DNA from: Gemmatimonas sp.
GTDB lineage: Bacteria; Gemmatimonadota; Gemmatimonadetes; Gemmatimonadales; Gemmatimonadaceae
Assembly (NCBI RefSeq): GCF_031426495.1
Contig: NZ_JANPLK010000029.1
Location: forward strand, 19,539-83,538
DNA length: 64,000 bases
Direction: 5' to 3'
Shown here: positions 43,426-50,939 of the stretch, one piece after another
Numbering within the stretch: position 1 is the stretch's first letter
How the letters are laid out: every line of letters starts with the position of its first letter
Translations under genes and position numbers: made by a program
The notes under the pieces: generated by a model
Database searches by the model: none
What the model saw: only the letters and a program-made list of their open reading frames with translations
Told to the model about the DNA's origin: nothing

Positions 43426-45480
43426 TCAGCGGGACGGCAATGCCAATCGATAAAACCGGGCCGTCGGGCTTTCGGTGCTCCCGTATGGATCGAGCCACAG
43501 GGCATCCGGCGCCTCGTCGAGCCGAAACTGCACCACCTGTGCATCCTTGAGCGGGTCGGCACGCAGCAGCGTCCACCCCGTCGCCGTCCGTACGCCCACC
43601 GGCATCGGATGCCGATATCGACCAACGCGTGCGAGCTGTGCGGTGACAACCCATCGGAACCGCCCAGCCACTTGCTCCTTACGGACGACCGGGGCCCGCA
43701 GCGCGTAATCGATGATCCCTGACTGTTGCACCCACTGGTCGAAGAACCAGCCAAGCGTCTGCTCGCTAACCCGCTCCGCCACCGCCTGCATGGCCCAGCG
43801 ATCCACATGCCGGAACTGCCACATCGCGTAGTACTCGCGCAGGACGCGCTGGAACGTCTCCTCCCCCAGCACATCGTGCAGCGCCTGATACATCGACTGG
43901 CCGCGATCGTACACCGACGCGTTGTAGACGGCAAAGCTGCCGAAGAGATCCGCCCGCGACCCGATCGGCTCCGCGGTCCCCTCGCGCACCGTCGCCGCCT
44001 GCTCGTCAGACATCGAGTCGAGCCGGGCACGAAGACGGCGCACCGCAGCATCGGCGGGCTGCGCCGGGTTGCGTTCATTCGCCATCTCGAGCCGTGCGGC
44101 CAGCAACACGCGTGAATCACCAGCCTGCAGCATCTCCTGATACGAACTCAACCCTTCGTCCATCCATCCACTCTGCCATTCGTTGTTGGCCAGAATGCCG
44201 TAGGTGTAGACGTGCCCGAGCTCGTGTACCGTCAGCCCCAGCGATGACTCGCCGTTCATAAGCAGCATCGGAAATTCCGTGCCGCTCGCGTCGATGCGCT
44301 TGACCACGGTGATCTGCGGATACGGATAGTCTCCGTACAGCGCCTCGAGCCAGCGGAGCGCGGTACGGGTCTGTGCGATGGCTTTCCCGCCCTGCCATTG
44401 GGTGAGCGACCGATCGACACACAGCTTTTGCTCTGCGGCATCGACGGTGGCCCGCGTACAGTCGTAGGCGGCATCGGCTCGATAGAGCACATGCACCGAA
44501 ACCGTGTCCCAAATGGGAAAGCGGTACAGCTGCGACGGGGCGCGCACGTACGACGTGCCTTCATAGCGATACCCCGGCGACGTGCTCCACGCGAAGTGGT
44601 GCACATTGCGGGCGATGAAGCGGACGGCCTTGTATCCCGTCGGTACGCGGACAGCAGGCGCTGGGGGCACGTCGCGGTACGCCTGCGCGGCCAACCGGGG
44701 ACGCTCACTGCCAGGCGCCATCACGCGCGCGTACCCAGGGTCGCCGCTCACGGGCACGCCTGCGGCGCCGATCGTTTGATCGGTAGGCACAACGAGCGTG
44801 ACGTCGAAGGCACCGAACTCCCCGTAGAACTCTCCCGCCGGCACGAGCGCATTCGGCTTCCAGCCGTCGCGATCGTACACCGCCACCTTCGGATACCACT
44901 GCGCAAAGTCGAAACTCCGCCCGCGGCGCGCCTGACGTCGCGGCACCGTGCTTGGCCGCGCCGTCCACGCGAAGTCCACCCTGACAGAATCGCCGGGCGC
45001 CATCGGCGCCGGCAGCGCCAGCCGCACCACCGTGCTATCGGGAGACAGCGGATACTCTACGGCCACCTCGCGCCCATTCACGCGCGGCGGCGAGGTGAAT
45101 CGCTCATACGCGTAGTCGGGTTCGCGCAGTTCCTGAAAGCGCACACGGCCTTCGCGCTCGTCGGTCGCGGACCACTTCGATCCTGGGCGGAAGGCATTGA
45201 GATGCTGGTGCACCCAGAGCTCGCGCAGCACGTCGGGGCTGCGATTCACGTAGCGCAGCGACCCGGTGGCCGTAATCACGCCGCGCGGCTCGTCGAGGGT
45301 GGCCACGATCTGATAATCGGCCTGCTGCTGCCAATAGCCCACCGTGTCGCCGCTTGGCGGCGTGGTAGCCGCGCGCAGTGGGACGCGAGGGGCGATCGGC
45401 TGCTGGTTGGGCAGCACTCCTGGTTGCGCCGCGACGATCCGCGCGGACAGCAGAAGCAGAGATGCGAGGCGAAAGAGCAC
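43426..45480 (-). CDS. M1-family exported zinc aminopeptidase-like protein
   Basis: This is an exported M1 (gluzincin) peptidase of about 684 residues. The zinc site is HELGHVYTYG with the third ligand in NEWQSGWMDEGLSSY. The N-terminal saddle domain and signal peptide (FRLASLLLLSARIVAAQPG) precede it. It lacks a clear GAMEN motif in its usual place; the equivalent region reads SGTEFPMLLMNGE, so N-terminal binding may differ from classical aminopeptidases. The open frame reaches GTG 45543, but that would encode a 30-bp palindrome as a leader. I therefore prefer GTG 45480, with low start confidence. Confidence 0.85.
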   Translation of the reverse strand: MLFRLASLLLLSARIVAAQPGVLPNQQPIAPRVPLRAATTPPSGDTVGYWQQQADYQIVATLDEPRGVITATGSLRYVNRSPDVLRELWVHQHLNAFRPGSKWSATDEREGRVRFQELREPDYAYERFTSPPRVNGREVAVEYPLSPDSTVVRLALPAPMAPGDSVRVDFAWTARPSTVPRRQARRGRSFDFAQWYPKVAVYDRDGWKPNALVPAGEFYGEFGAFDVTLVVPTDQTIGAAGVPVSGDPGYARVMAPGSERPRLAAQAYRDVPPAPAVRVPTGYKAVRFIARNVHHFAWSTSPGYRYEGTSYVRAPSQLYRFPIWDTVSVHVLYRADAAYDCTRATVDAAEQKLCVDRSLTQWQGGKAIAQTRTALRWLEALYGDYPYPQITVVKRIDASGTEFPMLLMNGESSLGLTVHELGHVYTYGILANNEWQSGWMDEGLSSYQEMLQAGDSRVLLAARLEMANERNPAQPADAAVRRLRARLDSMSDEQAATVREGTAEPIGSRADLFGSFAVYNASVYDRGQSMYQALHDVLGEETFQRVLREYYAMWQFRHVDRWAMQAVAERVSEQTLGWFFDQWVQQSGIIDYALRAPVVRKEQVAGRFRWVVTAQLARVGRYRHPMPVGVRTATGWTLLRADPLKDAQVVQFRLDEAPDALWLDPYGSTESPTARFYRLALPSR

Positions 45481-45504
45481 GGGAATGGCCGACAGGATGT
45501 GAAT

Positions 45505-45534
45505 CGGGGGAGTGCACCGCGGTGCACTCCCCCG
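45505..45534. terminator. Perfect 30-bp palindrome after atpH
   Basis: A perfect palindrome with G5/C5 outer runs and a GTGCAC-type core lies 27 bases past the atpH stop. It can fold into a hairpin of about 10-13 bp. There is no T-tract, so it may end the atp message by other means, stabilise its 3' end, or bind a protein. Confidence 0.6.
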
Positions 45535-45561
45535 TCCCTTCACGAAACGCGTAGTGCCGAA

Positions 45562-46119
45562 TCAGGCGCGCGACGCACCCATGCGACGACGCAACAGCGC
45601 AAGCTTGCGGCGCAGCGAGCCATCCATGACGGTGTCGCCGATACGAACCACCACACCACCAAGGATCGCCGCATCGACGACGAGGTGCGGTACGACGGTC
45701 TTGCCAACGATTGCCGACAATCGCTTGCCGATTGCGTCGCGCTCATCGTCACCCGTTTCACGTGCCACGGTCACGCGGGCATGCACGATGCCAGCCGAGG
45801 CGTCGAGCAGCGTGTCGTACTCATTGGCGATGATCGGGATCAGCATCTGGCGACGGTTCTTCACCAGCTGCTGCAGGAAGCGCAGGAACAGGCGCGGCAC
45901 GCGATCGCCGAGGGCCTTGGTCAGCACCGCCGACTTCTGGTCGGCGGCGATGCGCGGCGACTCGAGGAAGCGGAAGAGCGTGATGTCGGTTTCGATCGCG
46001 TTGGCAATCTGCCGCAACATCGTGCCCCATCCCGCCGTATCCTCGGCCTTGCGCGCGAGGGCCAGCAGCGCCTCGGCGTAATTACGGGCGACCGATTCGC
46101 CCTGCACGCCGGCCGGCAT
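45562..46119 (-). CDS. atpH: ATP synthase F1 delta subunit
   Basis: This 185-residue delta (OSCP) subunit is part of the peripheral stalk connecting F1 to F0. It has the N-terminal helical bundle (VARNYAEALLALARKA) and the family's C-terminal stretch ILGGVVVRIGDTVMDGSLRRKLALLRRRM. Its ATG overlaps the atpF stop by one base (TGATG). Normally atpA, atpG, atpD and atpC follow; here the operon ends with a palindrome and an unrelated peptidase, so the rest of F1 must be encoded elsewhere. Confidence 0.95.
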   Translation of the reverse strand: MPAGVQGESVARNYAEALLALARKAEDTAGWGTMLRQIANAIETDITLFRFLESPRIAADQKSAVLTKALGDRVPRLFLRFLQQLVKNRRQMLIPIIANEYDTLLDASAGIVHARVTVARETGDDERDAIGKRLSAIVGKTVVPHLVVDAAILGGVVVRIGDTVMDGSLRRKLALLRRRMGASRA

Positions 46120-46730
46120 CAGCGCGTACCCTTGGCGCCGTCGAGCGAAGCCAGGAAGCTCTCGACAATCTGGCGGTTGCCGGTCGAGTCGAGGTTCTGT
46201 TCGATCACACGCGACGCACCGGCAATGGCGAGGTCGATCGCTTCAGTCCGCAGCGCGGCGATCGCGGCCGCCTTCTCGCCCTCGATGGCACGGCGGGCCT
46301 GCTCGATCATCTCTTCCTGCTGCGCCTTCGTCTGCGCGAGCAGATCGGTGCGCATCTTTTCAGCCGTGGCGCGGCTATCTGCGATGATCTGCTGCGCTTC
46401 CGTGCGCGCGGTTTCGAGATGGGCTTTCTGCTGCGCGAGCAGCGACTCGGCTGCGGCACGATCGCGCTTGGCGCCTTCGATCGCCTCTTCAAGCGCCTTC
46501 TCACGCGCCTCGACGGCAGCGAACAGCGGCTTGAAGGCGAACTTCGACAGGACGACCATCAGCAGGACGAAGATGACCAGCGTCCAGGCCATGACGCCGA
46601 CATTCGGGTCGAGCAGATTCGGCGGTCCTTCGGCGGCTTCCGACGCCAACGCCGGAGACGCAGTGACCGCGAGCAGAGCAGCGAGCGCGCCGATACGGCG
46701 GGCGGAAAGAGCGAGCATGGAAGAGTCCAC
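46119..46730 (-). CDS. atpF: ATP synthase F0 b subunit
   Basis: This 203-residue b subunit is the peripheral stalk. The membrane span is MAWTLVIFVLLMVVLSKFAF, followed by a long charged helix that dimerises and contacts delta. It carries an N-terminal signal-like extension (ALAALLAVTASPALASEAAEG), an unusual addition also seen in some other phyla. The open frame begins with GTG 46730; an in-frame ATG at 46718 (four codons later) is equally plausible. It lies 54 bases after atpE. Confidence 0.93.
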   Translation of the reverse strand: MDSSMLALSARRIGALAALLAVTASPALASEAAEGPPNLLDPNVGVMAWTLVIFVLLMVVLSKFAFKPLFAAVEAREKALEEAIEGAKRDRAAAESLLAQQKAHLETARTEAQQIIADSRATAEKMRTDLLAQTKAQQEEMIEQARRAIEGEKAAAIAALRTEAIDLAIAGASRVIEQNLDSTGNRQIVESFLASLDGAKGTR

Positions 46731-46784
46731 GAGAAGAAGAGAGTGCGGCGGGGCGCCCGGATGGACGCCCCACGCGCGACCACG

Positions 46785-47063
46785 TTAGAACGTGATCTTG
46801 CCCTGGATCAGGAAGCCGACGACGACGCCGAACAGCGCGGCGCCTTCGATGAGCGCGGCCAAGATGAGCGCGGCAGTCTGAATACGACCCGCGGCTTCCG
46901 GCTGACGCGCCATGCCCTCAACCGCCGAACCACCGATGCGGCCGATACCCATGCCGGCGCCAATCGCGGCACCACCGGCAGCGATGCCGGCGCCGATCAT
47001 GGCCATGCCCTTCGGATCCTGAACAACCGGCGCAACGGCCTGGAGGAGACCCATGATTTCCAT
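46785..47063 (-). CDS. atpE: ATP synthase F0 c subunit
   Basis: This 92-residue rotor c subunit has two hydrophobic hairpin helices around the polar loop ARQPEA. The ion-carrying carboxylate is Glu73 in ALIEGAALFG. The helix-1 position that is Gln in sodium-type c subunits is Ile here, and Ser/Tyr ligands after the Glu are replaced by Gly and Phe, so it should be proton-driven. The start has GGAG about 7 bases before ATG 47063. A 164-base gap, with a weak hairpin, separates it from atpB. Confidence 0.96.
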   Translation of the reverse strand: MEIMGLLQAVAPVVQDPKGMAMIGAGIAAGGAAIGAGMGIGRIGGSAVEGMARQPEAAGRIQTAALILAALIEGAALFGVVVGFLIQGKITF

Positions 47064-47227
47064 CGTAACACTCCGAAAAATAGTCGTTGAGAAATGCACT
47101 CCCCGCGGCGGCACCAAGTACCGCGCGTCCCGTCAGCGGGCCGAGGCCCAACGGGAATCACCGATCGCTCGATCGGCTACGTCTCTTGTAGGCGGTGGGA
47201 GATTCCGCCGTAAGAGTTCAACAGATT

Positions 47228-48175
47228 CTAGTGGTGCGCTTCGCGGATCTGTCCGATGAACACACAGGCCAGCAGCGTGAAGATGAACGCCTGCAGGAAG
47301 CTCACGAACAATTCGAGCAAACTGATCACCGTCGCCATGAGTACCGGCACGCCAGCGAACGCCCACGACTGGAACGCGAAAATGAGGCCGATGAGCGCGA
47401 GCAGCAGAATGTGCCCGGCGGTCATATTCGCAAACAAACGAATCGTGAGCGCGAACGGCTTCGAGATCTTCCCCACCATTTCGACCGGCGACATGATGAA
47501 GAACATCATGACGCGCATGACGATCGGCAGGTCCTTGTTCCAATAAAAGATCGTGCTCAGGTAGCCGAGACCGTTGGCGCGAATACCCGCGACCTCGACG
47601 ACGACGGCCGTGATGATGGCCAGCGTCGCGGTCACGGCAATGTTACCGGTCGCCGTCGCGCCGTACGGAATCATCCCGAACAGATTGCACGTGAGAATGA
47701 AGAAGAACAGCGTCAGCGCGAAGGGGACGAACGCCTCGCCGTGGTGGCCGACGTTCGGCAGCACCACTTCGTTGCGCAGATACAACGCCATCGCTTCCAT
47801 AGCGCCGGCGAAGCCCTTGGTGCGGCCTTCGGTCTCATGCTGCTGTCGCGAGGCAGAGGCGGCGCTGATGAGCACGACCGCCACGACCACGGCCGCCAGC
47901 AGCATGAACACGACATGCTTGGTCGGCGAGAGATCGACTTCCATGCTACCGATATGCACCGGAGCAAACTTGGGAAGCTCGATTTCCTTGGCGAGGTGGC
48001 TGTTGGGCCACGGGATCTCGAGGTGCGAGCCGTCCGTGATGTGCGGCGTGATAAAGTCCACCGGGCCCGCAGCCGGCGCGGCCGGGGCGTGCTCGGTATG
48101 CTCCTGCGCGCTCAGCGCCACGGGCGCGAGGGCAAGGAGCATGGCACAGGACAACGAGCGGAGCATGAACTGCAT
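47228..48175 (-). CDS. atpB: ATP synthase F0 a subunit
   Basis: This 315-residue a subunit forms the proton half-channels. The essential arginine is in FALTIRLFANMTAGH on the fourth or fifth helix. It has a signal-like N-terminus (MLRSLSCAMLLALAPVALSAQ) and an unusually long His/Pro-rich periplasmic leader of about 60 residues before the first membrane helix. The conserved ending includes FVSFLQAFIFTLLACVFIGQ. It follows the small membrane gene by 12 bases. Confidence 0.95.
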   Translation of the reverse strand: MQFMLRSLSCAMLLALAPVALSAQEHTEHAPAAPAAGPVDFITPHITDGSHLEIPWPNSHLAKEIELPKFAPVHIGSMEVDLSPTKHVVFMLLAAVVVAVVLISAASASRQQHETEGRTKGFAGAMEAMALYLRNEVVLPNVGHHGEAFVPFALTLFFFILTCNLFGMIPYGATATGNIAVTATLAIITAVVVEVAGIRANGLGYLSTIFYWNKDLPIVMRVMMFFIMSPVEMVGKISKPFALTIRLFANMTAGHILLLALIGLIFAFQSWAFAGVPVLMATVISLLELFVSFLQAFIFTLLACVFIGQIREAHH

Positions 48176-48187
48176 CCGATTCAGGTC

Positions 48188-48574
48188 TTAGTGAACGTTC
48201 AGAAAGATCGGCTCGATGACAGTCGAGACGAAGTAGAAAACGACCAACGACACCAGCGCCGGGGTGGACGGCAGCCCCAAGGCGTCGGCTCCCAGAAAGG
48301 CCCAGAACGCCAACGTGGCACCTCGCAACAGCACTCCCAGTCCCCACCCCGCCATCACCTGCGTTCGCGCCACCAGCATCGCGATCGCAAAAGTGAAAGT
48401 CTGCACGACCACGGCGAGCCACGCACTGGCGCGCACCGCTCCGGCCGACGCGGGGTCGGTCCAGACGAACCGCTGCATGACGTATGCAGCAACCACGACC
48501 AGGGTGACCTGCGCGGCGGTGAAGCCGAGCAGGGCACGGACCATTCGATTGGGCGCAACGCGATCGGTCGTCAT
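48188..48574 (-). CDS. Four-helix membrane protein of the atp operon (AtpI-like)
   Basis: This 128-residue protein has four predicted transmembrane helices. It sits between the AtpZ-like gene and atpB, where many bacteria encode ATP synthase subunit I. I see no family motif beyond the hydrophobic pattern and position. Its start overlaps the upstream gene's stop by ATGA. By position it probably helps c-ring assembly or magnesium uptake, as proposed for AtpI. Confidence 0.7.
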   Translation of the reverse strand: MTTDRVAPNRMVRALLGFTAAQVTLVVVAAYVMQRFVWTDPASAGAVRASAWLAVVVQTFTFAIAMLVARTQVMAGWGLGVLLRGATLAFWAFLGADALGLPSTPALVSLVVFYFVSTVIEPIFLNVH

Positions 48575-48849
48575 GGCTTCGGCAACGAATCGGTGTCGTC
48601 CGTGGAACGCGTGCCCGTCGGCTTCGTAAGTCGCCGATAACTCGCGTAGAATGCTCCTCCCCCGCCTACGAAGAGCCCCCCCAACAAGAAGAGGGGCGAT
48701 GTGTCAAACCGACGGTCGAGCCAATTGCCGGCGTACACGAACAACAGGATGGACGCGAAGAACTGCATGCCAAGGCCGGCGAGCGCCCACGGAGACTGCT
48801 CTCCGGGCGGCGTCGAGCCGGGTATTGGGTTCCGCGGTTCATCTGCCAT
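48571..48849 (-). CDS. AtpZ/AtpI-family F0F1 accessory protein
   Basis: This 92-residue protein has two membrane helices: ALAGLGMQFFASILLFVYAGNWLDRRF and SPLFLLGGLFVGGGGAFYASYRRL. The GMQFFASI and GGxFYASYRRL pattern matches the AtpZ/AtpI accessory family found at the head of atp operons. It is the first gene of this operon. The AT-rich stretch at about 48866-48900 just upstream is the likely promoter region. Confidence 0.85.
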   Translation of the reverse strand: MADEPRNPIPGSTPPGEQSPWALAGLGMQFFASILLFVYAGNWLDRRFDTSPLFLLGGLFVGGGGAFYASYRRLTKPTGTRSTDDTDSLPKP

Positions 48850-48865
48850 TCGGCGGGGAAGCTAG

Positions 48866-48900
48866 ACGCTTGTGAAATTTTTCGCAAGCTATCAAAATGA
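48866..48900 (-). promoter_or_regulatory. Probable atp operon promoter region
   Basis: This is an AT-rich stretch in an otherwise GC-rich gap, with an imperfect inverted repeat (GCTTGTGAAA / TTCGCAAGC). It lies 17 bases before the first atp gene on the minus strand. I cannot assign exact -35 and -10 boxes. The remaining gap to 49117 shows no other gene. Confidence 0.35.
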
Positions 48901-49117
48901 CCGAACCCGAACAAACGCCGACACGAGAATGCGGGCAAGCCGGAAAAGGCAAATGTGAAGCAGCATCGTCACTTAGCGCGTCAACTGATGCTTGACAGCC
49001 ACAGCTGTCGTTGATAACGTGGCAGAGTATCGAAATGTGACCGTGCGTCGTCCAAGCTATGTCGGTGCTTACGATTGGCATCGTCAACCGCGACCCGACC
49101 ATCCGACCCACTCCCTG

Positions 49118-49567
49118 ATGCTCTCCCGCATCATCGTTCCACTGCTGGCCGCTGCCGTGCTCATGTTTGCGTGTGGTCCGCGAACGCCGAGTCCGGTCGC
49201 CAGCGCGCGCCCCAAGGGCAGCGCCGAACAGGGCGTGACGTCTCACGTCATGGTGGACACGGCTCACGGCGTGGTGCGATTCGCAATCGAGGTCGCGAAC
49301 GACTCCCGCAAACGGGTCGAGTTGAACTTTCCCGATGGTCGGACGCACGATTTCGTGGTGCTCAACGACGCGGGCCGTGAGGTGTGGCGCTGGAGCGCCG
49401 GGCGTCTCTTCACGCAGTCCATGCAGAACCGCCTGCTCGACGCCCACGATTCGGTCGTATACGACGAACGGTGGTCGCCCCCGTCGCCTGGCCACTACAC
49501 CCTCGTGGCATCGTTGCGCAGCGAAAACTATCCCGTGCAGCAGCGCGTCGACTTCGCCCTTCGCTGA
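49118..49567 (+). CDS. BsuPI-domain lipoprotein
   Basis: This 149-residue protein has a lipoprotein signal ending MFACGP. The mature part is a BsuPI-type beta-sandwich: RFAIEVANDSRKRVELNFPDG, HDFVVLNDAGREVWRWSAGRLFTQ, and a final LVASLRSENYPVQQRVDF. BsuPI is named for an intracellular proteinase inhibitor of Bacillus, and the domain is widespread in exported proteins of unknown role. The start at 49118 fits the signal; the open frame to 48992 is unsupported. A good intrinsic terminator follows. Confidence 0.85.
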   Translation: MLSRIIVPLLAAAVLMFACGPRTPSPVASARPKGSAEQGVTSHVMVDTAHGVVRFAIEVANDSRKRVELNFPDGRTHDFVVLNDAGREVWRWSAGRLFTQSMQNRLLDAHDSVVYDERWSPPSPGHYTLVASLRSENYPVQQRVDFALR

Positions 49568-49643
49568 TCGCCCGTTGTACCACGTGTAGTGCGGTGCGTC
49601 GCTCGCGCGCATCGGTACGCGCGTTACATTCTCTGAGACTGCA

Positions 49644-49674
49644 ACGGACGCCCGCGGGCGTCCGTATTTGTTTT
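49644..49674 (+). terminator. Intrinsic terminator after the BsuPI lipoprotein
   Basis: A perfect 22-base palindrome (49644-49665) is followed by ATTTGTTTT. It is 77 bases past the lipoprotein stop and 35 bases before the MoxR start. Confidence 0.8.
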
Positions 49675-49708
49675 CAGGCTCGTCCATTTCGCATCTCACA
49701 CCGATCTC

Positions 49709-50692
49709 GTGACTACACCGCCTGTCGAGAACGACCTCGCCCTGCTCGACCGTCTCGCCGAGGCGAGACGTGAGCTCGCCACGCAAATCGGAAAGCGTAT
49801 TGTCGGCCAGACGCAGGTGGTCGACGATCTCGTCGCCGCGCTGCTCGCCGGCGGGCACGTGGTGCTTGTGGGTGTTCCGGGACTCGCGAAGACGCTGCTG
49901 GTGCAGACTGTGGCGCAGGCGCTCGATCTCACGTTCTCACGTGTGCAGTTCACGCCCGACCTGATGCCGAGCGACATCACCGGCACGGAGTTGATGGAAG
50001 AAGAACCCGGTACCGGTAAGCGGGCGTTTCGTTTTGCTGAGGGACCGGTGTTTGCGAACATGGTCTTGGCCGACGAAATCAATCGAGCCCCCCCGAAGAC
50101 GCAGGCCGCGCTACTGCAGGCGATGCAGGAGCGCACCGTTACGGTGGCTGGTCGGACGTACGAGTTGCCGAAGCCGTTCTTCGTACTCGCGACGCAGAAT
50201 CCGATCGAACAGGAAGGCACGTATCCGCTGCCGGAAGCGCAGCTCGATCGCTTCATGTTCGAACTCACCGTCGGTTATCCGTCGCGTGAAGAGGAAGAAG
50301 AGATCGTGATGTCGACGACGGGCGCGTCGCAGGGTGAGGTGCGTCCGGTGGTTGGCGGCGAAGAGCTGCTGCGACTGCAGCGTCTCGTGCGTCGGTTGCC
50401 GGCGCCGCCGAGTCTCGTGCAGTACGCCGTGAAGCTGGCGCGCAGTACACGACCGGACGATCCGAACGCGAGTGCGAAAGTGAAGAAGTACGTGAGCTGG
50501 GGCGCCGGCCCGCGCGCGTCGCAGTATCTCGTGCTGGGCGCGAAAGCGCGGGCGGCGATGGATGGGCGGGCGATGCCGGATCTTGACGACGTGCGCAGTG
50601 TGGCGAAGGCTGTGTTGCGACACCGCCTGGTGGTCAACTTCCAGGCGGAAGCGGATGGCATTCCGACGGAGTCGTTGATCGAATTTCCGTGA
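49709..50692 (+). CDS. MoxR-type AAA+ ATPase
   Basis: This 327-residue MoxR-family ATPase has Walker A-like GVPGLAKT, Walker B VLADEINRAPPKTQAALLQAMQE, and sensor 1 VLATQNPIEQEGTYPLPEAQLDRF. The lid domain follows. MoxR proteins act as chaperones for enzyme or surface-complex maturation with VWA or DUF58 partners. The start is GTG 49709. No DUF58, VWA or BatA-type gene follows; the next gene is a regulator, and a hairpin lies just downstream. Confidence 0.94.
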   Translation: MTTPPVENDLALLDRLAEARRELATQIGKRIVGQTQVVDDLVAALLAGGHVVLVGVPGLAKTLLVQTVAQALDLTFSRVQFTPDLMPSDITGTELMEEEPGTGKRAFRFAEGPVFANMVLADEINRAPPKTQAALLQAMQERTVTVAGRTYELPKPFFVLATQNPIEQEGTYPLPEAQLDRFMFELTVGYPSREEEEEIVMSTTGASQGEVRPVVGGEELLRLQRLVRRLPAPPSLVQYAVKLARSTRPDDPNASAKVKKYVSWGAGPRASQYLVLGAKARAAMDGRAMPDLDDVRSVAKAVLRHRLVVNFQAEADGIPTESLIEFP

Positions 50693-50741
50693 GTTCCCGG
50701 GTTGGTGAGCGGTGCGGCAGGGACGGGACGAATGACAGCGG

Positions 50742-50774
50742 ACGGGCGGTTTCTCCACGAGAGAGACCGCCCGT
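50742..50774 (+). terminator. Stem-loop terminator after moxR
   Basis: A 14-bp stem (50742-50755 with 50761-50774, one G-U pair) has a 5-base loop and lies 49 bases past the MoxR stop. The following TTGTTTA is a modest T-tract. The remainder of this 247-base gap shows no gene. Confidence 0.7.
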
Positions 50775-50939
50775 CGTGCATTGTTTACTGGGAGTCACGG
50801 TGTGCGCTGTTGGGATCGCTTCACTGCGGCGACATTTCCCTTCTGCTGACGCGTCGCTGACGGTACAAGCTCAGTGTCATGTCGTCCCCGGGTGACGACG
50901 CCGATCGCCCAGCCTGTACTCTTGCCGACGGGTGTGCCA

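Noticed and set aside
45544..45561. Start of the M1 peptidase at GTG 45543
   Set aside because: This start would translate the 30-bp palindrome as part of the leader and has no ribosome site; GTG 45480 gives a cleaner signal peptide, though the choice stays uncertain.
46785..47063. Sodium-driven c ring
   Set aside because: The Gln, Ser/Thr and Tyr ligands of sodium-type c subunits are replaced by Ile, Gly/Ala and Phe, leaving only the proton-carrying glutamate.
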